Below are positions 61,970 to 64,000 of a DNA stretch of 64,000 nt, in pieces (the stretch's first letter is position 1; every line of letters starts with the position of its first letter). The notes beneath the pieces are model-generated. The model saw only the letters and a list, made by a program, of their open reading frames with translations, did not search any database and was not told the origin of the DNA. The translations under genes were made by a program, and so were the position numbers. Source of the DNA: Truepera sp. bin119. GTDB taxonomy: Bacteria > Deinococcota > Deinococci > Deinococcales > Trueperaceae. The DNA lies in NCBI GenBank assembly GCA_002239005.1, contig MPNL01000001.1:172205-236204 (forward strand). The letters run 5' to 3'.

Positions 61970-63421
61970 CTACAGCTTCGGCAGCGTTACCCCGGTCTGC
62001 CCCTGATACTTGCCCTTCCGATCGGCGTAGGTCACCTCGGGCCGCTCCCCCTGGAAGAACAGCAACTGCACGATGCCCTCGTTGGCGTACACCTTGGCAG
62101 GCAGTGGCGTAGTGTTCGACAGCTCGAGGGTGACGTGCCCCTCCCAACCGGGCTCCAAGGGCGTTACATTCGCTACGATGCCGCAATTATGAACGAAAAC
62201 CCCTGCCTCAAGTGCAAAATTGCCCGTTTCGGAGACGGTAAGGCAAAAGACATCCTCCTCACCCCTAAGGGACCGGACCGAGATGACCTTATGGTTGGGC
62301 TGCCACCTGCCAAGGCCAGCAGGTTTCCTTGGCACTTCGGGGGGGAAGTGGGATGAACGATCATAATCCAAGAGCTGAGCCGCCCCCCAGGTAGAACCTG
62401 TCTGGTAGCCCACCGGCTCAGCCGCAATCTCCCCTCGCAATCGCAAGCGGTGGGCGATATCACGTTGCCGCTGGGGCCCGCGGAAATGAGCCTCTCGGGC
62501 AAGAGCTGCCGCGAAGGCTTTACGGATGACCGCTCCACAACCGTCTGGACCGAGTGTCTCGCCACAGCTATCCGCACAGCGGATCTGAATATGCTCATCG
62601 GCCCCCATCTGCATCGGGTTCCAGAGGTCGTCGTTACGACCATCCTGGTCGGTTTGATACCGATGTGTGCCCGGTTCGTCCCGGTAGATCGTGCTGCGAA
62701 CGCTCCACTCATCGAACAGGCGGTGTGTGGGAGAGAGATAGCCCGTCAGCGGCTGGTACGCCGCCTCGTACCCCGGCGCGACAGTGCGGTAGAGCGGCAT
62801 CAGCGAGACCCCGGGGCGCAGATCCGCAGCCACTACCATCCGGCCGTCCCGGGTCAGGAACCGATGGTCCGGCGTGGCGTGGATGGGTTCGCCGCTGTCG
62901 AGTCTGATTTCAAGGAGGCTGTCACGACCAACATAGCGAGGAGCATCGAGCGAGGTAACAATCAGCTTCCCGTGACGACCGATACTGTACCCGAGGAAGA
63001 ACTCCCCCCTATCGGCCCGCTCAGCCATCTCTTCGAGGGTCAGGGCGGTGCCACCGACCAGGGCCACCCGGGTATCCCCACGGAAACAGCGGGCGTACGA
63101 ACTCTTCCCAAGTGCCACCACCATGACATCTTCGGGGATTCGAAGGTACTCGACGGAGCGAGTCAGCACGAACGAGTTCGGTGGGATGATACAGTTATCG
63201 GCCTCTGTCTCCACCAGGCTGCTGGTGTCGAAGTGCTTGGGATCGACCACAGTGTGGAAGGCGTTGACGAAGATAGCCCACTCGGGGGCAGCCCGCAGGT
63301 CGTAGCCGAAACTCGATAGACCGTAGCTGATTACCCCCTCCCGGACCAGATTCTCCTCAAAAGGCTCGATCATGCCACGCAGAGCCTGCTCGCGAATCCA
63401 CCAGTCCGGTTTTATGCTCAT
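61970..63421 (-). CDS. dcd: dCTP deaminase interrupted by an intein
   Basis: The 483-residue product contains a split dCTP deaminase. Residues 1-111 hold [13 protein letters not shown] and end [11 protein letters not shown]. Residues 413-483 hold [20 protein letters not shown], with the catalytic Glu in [10 protein letters not shown], and end GVTLPKL. Joined, they give a normal enzyme of about 182 residues that converts dCTP to dUTP. The intervening about 301 residues form an intein and are listed separately. The intein sits immediately after the conserved S-S-x-x-R active-site motif. Confidence 0.92.
   Translation of the reverse strand: MSIKPDWWIREQALRGMIEPFEENLVREGVISYGLSSFGYDLRAAPEWAIFVNAFHTVVDPKHFDTSSLVETEADNCIIPPNSFVLTRSVEYLRIPEDVMVVALGKSSYARCFRGDTRVALVGGTALTLEEMAERADRGEFFLGYSIGRHGKLIVTSLDAPRYVGRDSLLEIRLDSGEPIHATPDHRFLTRDGRMVVAADLRPGVSLMPLYRTVAPGYEAAYQPLTGYLSPTHRLFDEWSVRSTIYRDEPGTHRYQTDQDGRNDDLWNPMQMGADEHIQIRCADSCGETLGPDGCGAVIRKAFAAALAREAHFRGPQRQRDIAHRLRLRGEIAAEPVGYQTGSTWGAAQLLDYDRSSHFPPEVPRKPAGLGRWQPNHKVISVRSLRGEEDVFCLTVSETGNFALEAGVFVHNCGIVANVTPLEPGWEGHVTLELSNTTPLPAKVYANEGIVQLLFFQGERPEVTYADRKGKYQGQTGVTLPKL
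62183..63088 (-). mobile_element. intein (about 301 residues) with probable HNH-type insert in dcd
   Basis: The intein begins with Cys at about residue 112 ([10 protein letters not shown]) and has a block-B-like region [16 protein letters not shown]. It ends with blocks F and [21 protein letters not shown] then [11 protein letters not shown], before the +1 Cys of the C-extein. All splicing residues (Cys1, the TxxH-like ATPDH, the terminal His-Asn and +1 Cys) are visible. The middle segment has H-x-x-x-x-x-D, then [16 protein letters not shown] and an AAIRKAF-like helix, which resemble HNH homing endonucleases but look partly degenerate. No LAGLIDADG motif is visible. Confidence 0.85.
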
Positions 63422-63873
63422 GGGCGGTAGTGTAACAGGTCCCTCGTAACATCCCGGATCCGAAGCGTCAGCGAGGGGACAGCGTTACGAGGGGCCCGCA
63501 CCTTCATCCGGCCGCTGAGAGGGATCGGTGAGCAGGCCGGGAGCGACAAACCTACTCTTCTGACCCTATGATCGGCAATCCGGCTATGGTCTGACCCGGC
63601 AGAATCCGAACTCGCCACTCCCCCGTCGGCACGTCCGCTCCGGACCGACCGCTCACGAGGTGGCAGCCGTAAGTTCGACCGGATCGTCTCCCCAATCCCC
63701 GTACGGTCTCCAACAGTCGACCTCACGAAAGAAGGACCGAACATCCCGCCAAGCTCACACCCGGCCTCCGCTCGGTGGCGGCAACGATTGCGGTGTCCGA
63801 GGTCGGTGGAACAGGCCTTCATGGCCTAGCCCACTTCTACTCACCACTCCACAGAAACAAGGTTTGAACCTGC
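63422..63873. other. about 450-bp gap without recognisable gene
   Basis: A 134-codon minus-strand frame (63418-63822) is arginine- and serine-rich with no domain and looks like chance. The region holds the dcd promoter on the minus strand and the 3' end of the edge gene, but no clear motif. Confidence 0.5.
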
Positions 63874-64000
63874 TCAGGGGCCGAGCCCGTCCAGGAGACG
63901 CTGCGCCTCAGCACGGTTCTGGCGATCGAGGTAGGTCACCACCGGCAGGGACAGGGCCTGCTCGAGCTGGCGCCGGGCCCCCTCCAGATCGTCGAGTTCG
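63874..64000 (-). CDS. partial C-terminus, TPR-like protein
   Basis: The minus strand from the right edge reads ELDDLEGARRQLEQALSLPV, then a helix NRAEAQRLLDGLGP and TGA at 63876-63874. The alternating helical pattern with A-x-x-L-E-Q-A-L is typical of a final tetratricopeptide-type repeat. Most of the gene lies outside the window, so the function is unknown. Confidence 0.6.
   Translation of the reverse strand, partial: ELDDLEGARRQLEQALSLPVVTYLDRQNRAEAQRLLDGLGP

Noticed and set aside
62450..63319. 289-codon plus-strand frame opposite dcd and its intein
   Set aside because: Composition is that of a reverse-complement shadow; no recognised motif.
63418..63822. 134-codon minus-strand frame beside dcd
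   Set aside because: Arg/Ser-rich low-information sequence without a domain or ribosome-binding site.

Overview
The window is a GC-rich bacterial chromosome segment, most likely from the Deinococcota and perhaps from a Trueperaceae-like lineage. Four things support this, all read from sequence. EF-Ts is 196 codons, the short form I know from Thermus. There is a PHP-domain DNA polymerase X. Many substrate-binding proteins carry short Sec signals ending in A-x-A-Q. TTG and GTG starts are common. The taxonomy is inference; no 16S rRNA or tRNA gene was recognised.

Layout. 1-2936: the end of a peptide-type ABC substrate-binding protein and its two permeases. 2937-7120: decayed small membrane genes and a cluster of secreted ankyrin-repeat genes on the minus strand. 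7288-11455: a tight operon of a FAH-family hydrolase, an NAD-dependent epimerase/dehydrogenase, an APH-like kinase and a divergent enolase. 11505-13781: a decaying sugar ABC transporter (family-4 glycosidase remnant, binding-protein remnant, broken MalF, intact MalG). 13997-16495: a giant four-module ankyrin gene flanked by a 15-bp direct repeat. 16581-23472: a peptide-type ABC importer with nitrilase-like, D-glutamate cyclase-like and M20-like enzymes. 23774-26742: a wrecked transposase, AT-richer hypothetical genes and a primase fragment. 27129-31028: rpsB-tsf-pyrH-frr-cdsA housekeeping block. 31265-38155: cupin, complete branched-chain amino-acid-type ABC importer (SBP, LivH, LivM, LivG, LivF) and a class V aminotransferase. 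38220-40060: two nested, broken insertion sequences. 40132-46121: MFS transporter, DinB-like protein, HyuA and HyuB. 46837-50236: S41 protease, SDR, YceI-like protein. 50858-54050: TRAP transporter. 54375-56140: hydroxyacid dehydrogenase and HpcH/HpaI aldolase. 56635-58389: PolX. 58500-61835: PhnD-PhnC-PhnE-type importer. 61970-63421: dCTP deaminase interrupted by an intein.

The metabolic theme is uptake and breakdown of peptides, amino acids, amides, sugar acids and phosphonate- or phosphate-like solutes by six importers, each beside candidate catabolic enzymes. Several binding-protein genes are followed by a strong GC hairpin, which would allow more binding protein than permease to be made.

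The most unusual signals are: (1) a family of roughly 20-bp mini-hairpin elements inserted many times into two transposase loci and upstream of the giant ankyrin gene, with base changes that preserve pairing; (2) an intein of about 301 residues in dCTP deaminase; (3) a modular secreted ankyrin family with its own head and tail motifs; and (4) several enzymes with lost catalytic residues (enolase, M20 peptidase, PolX polymerase domain).
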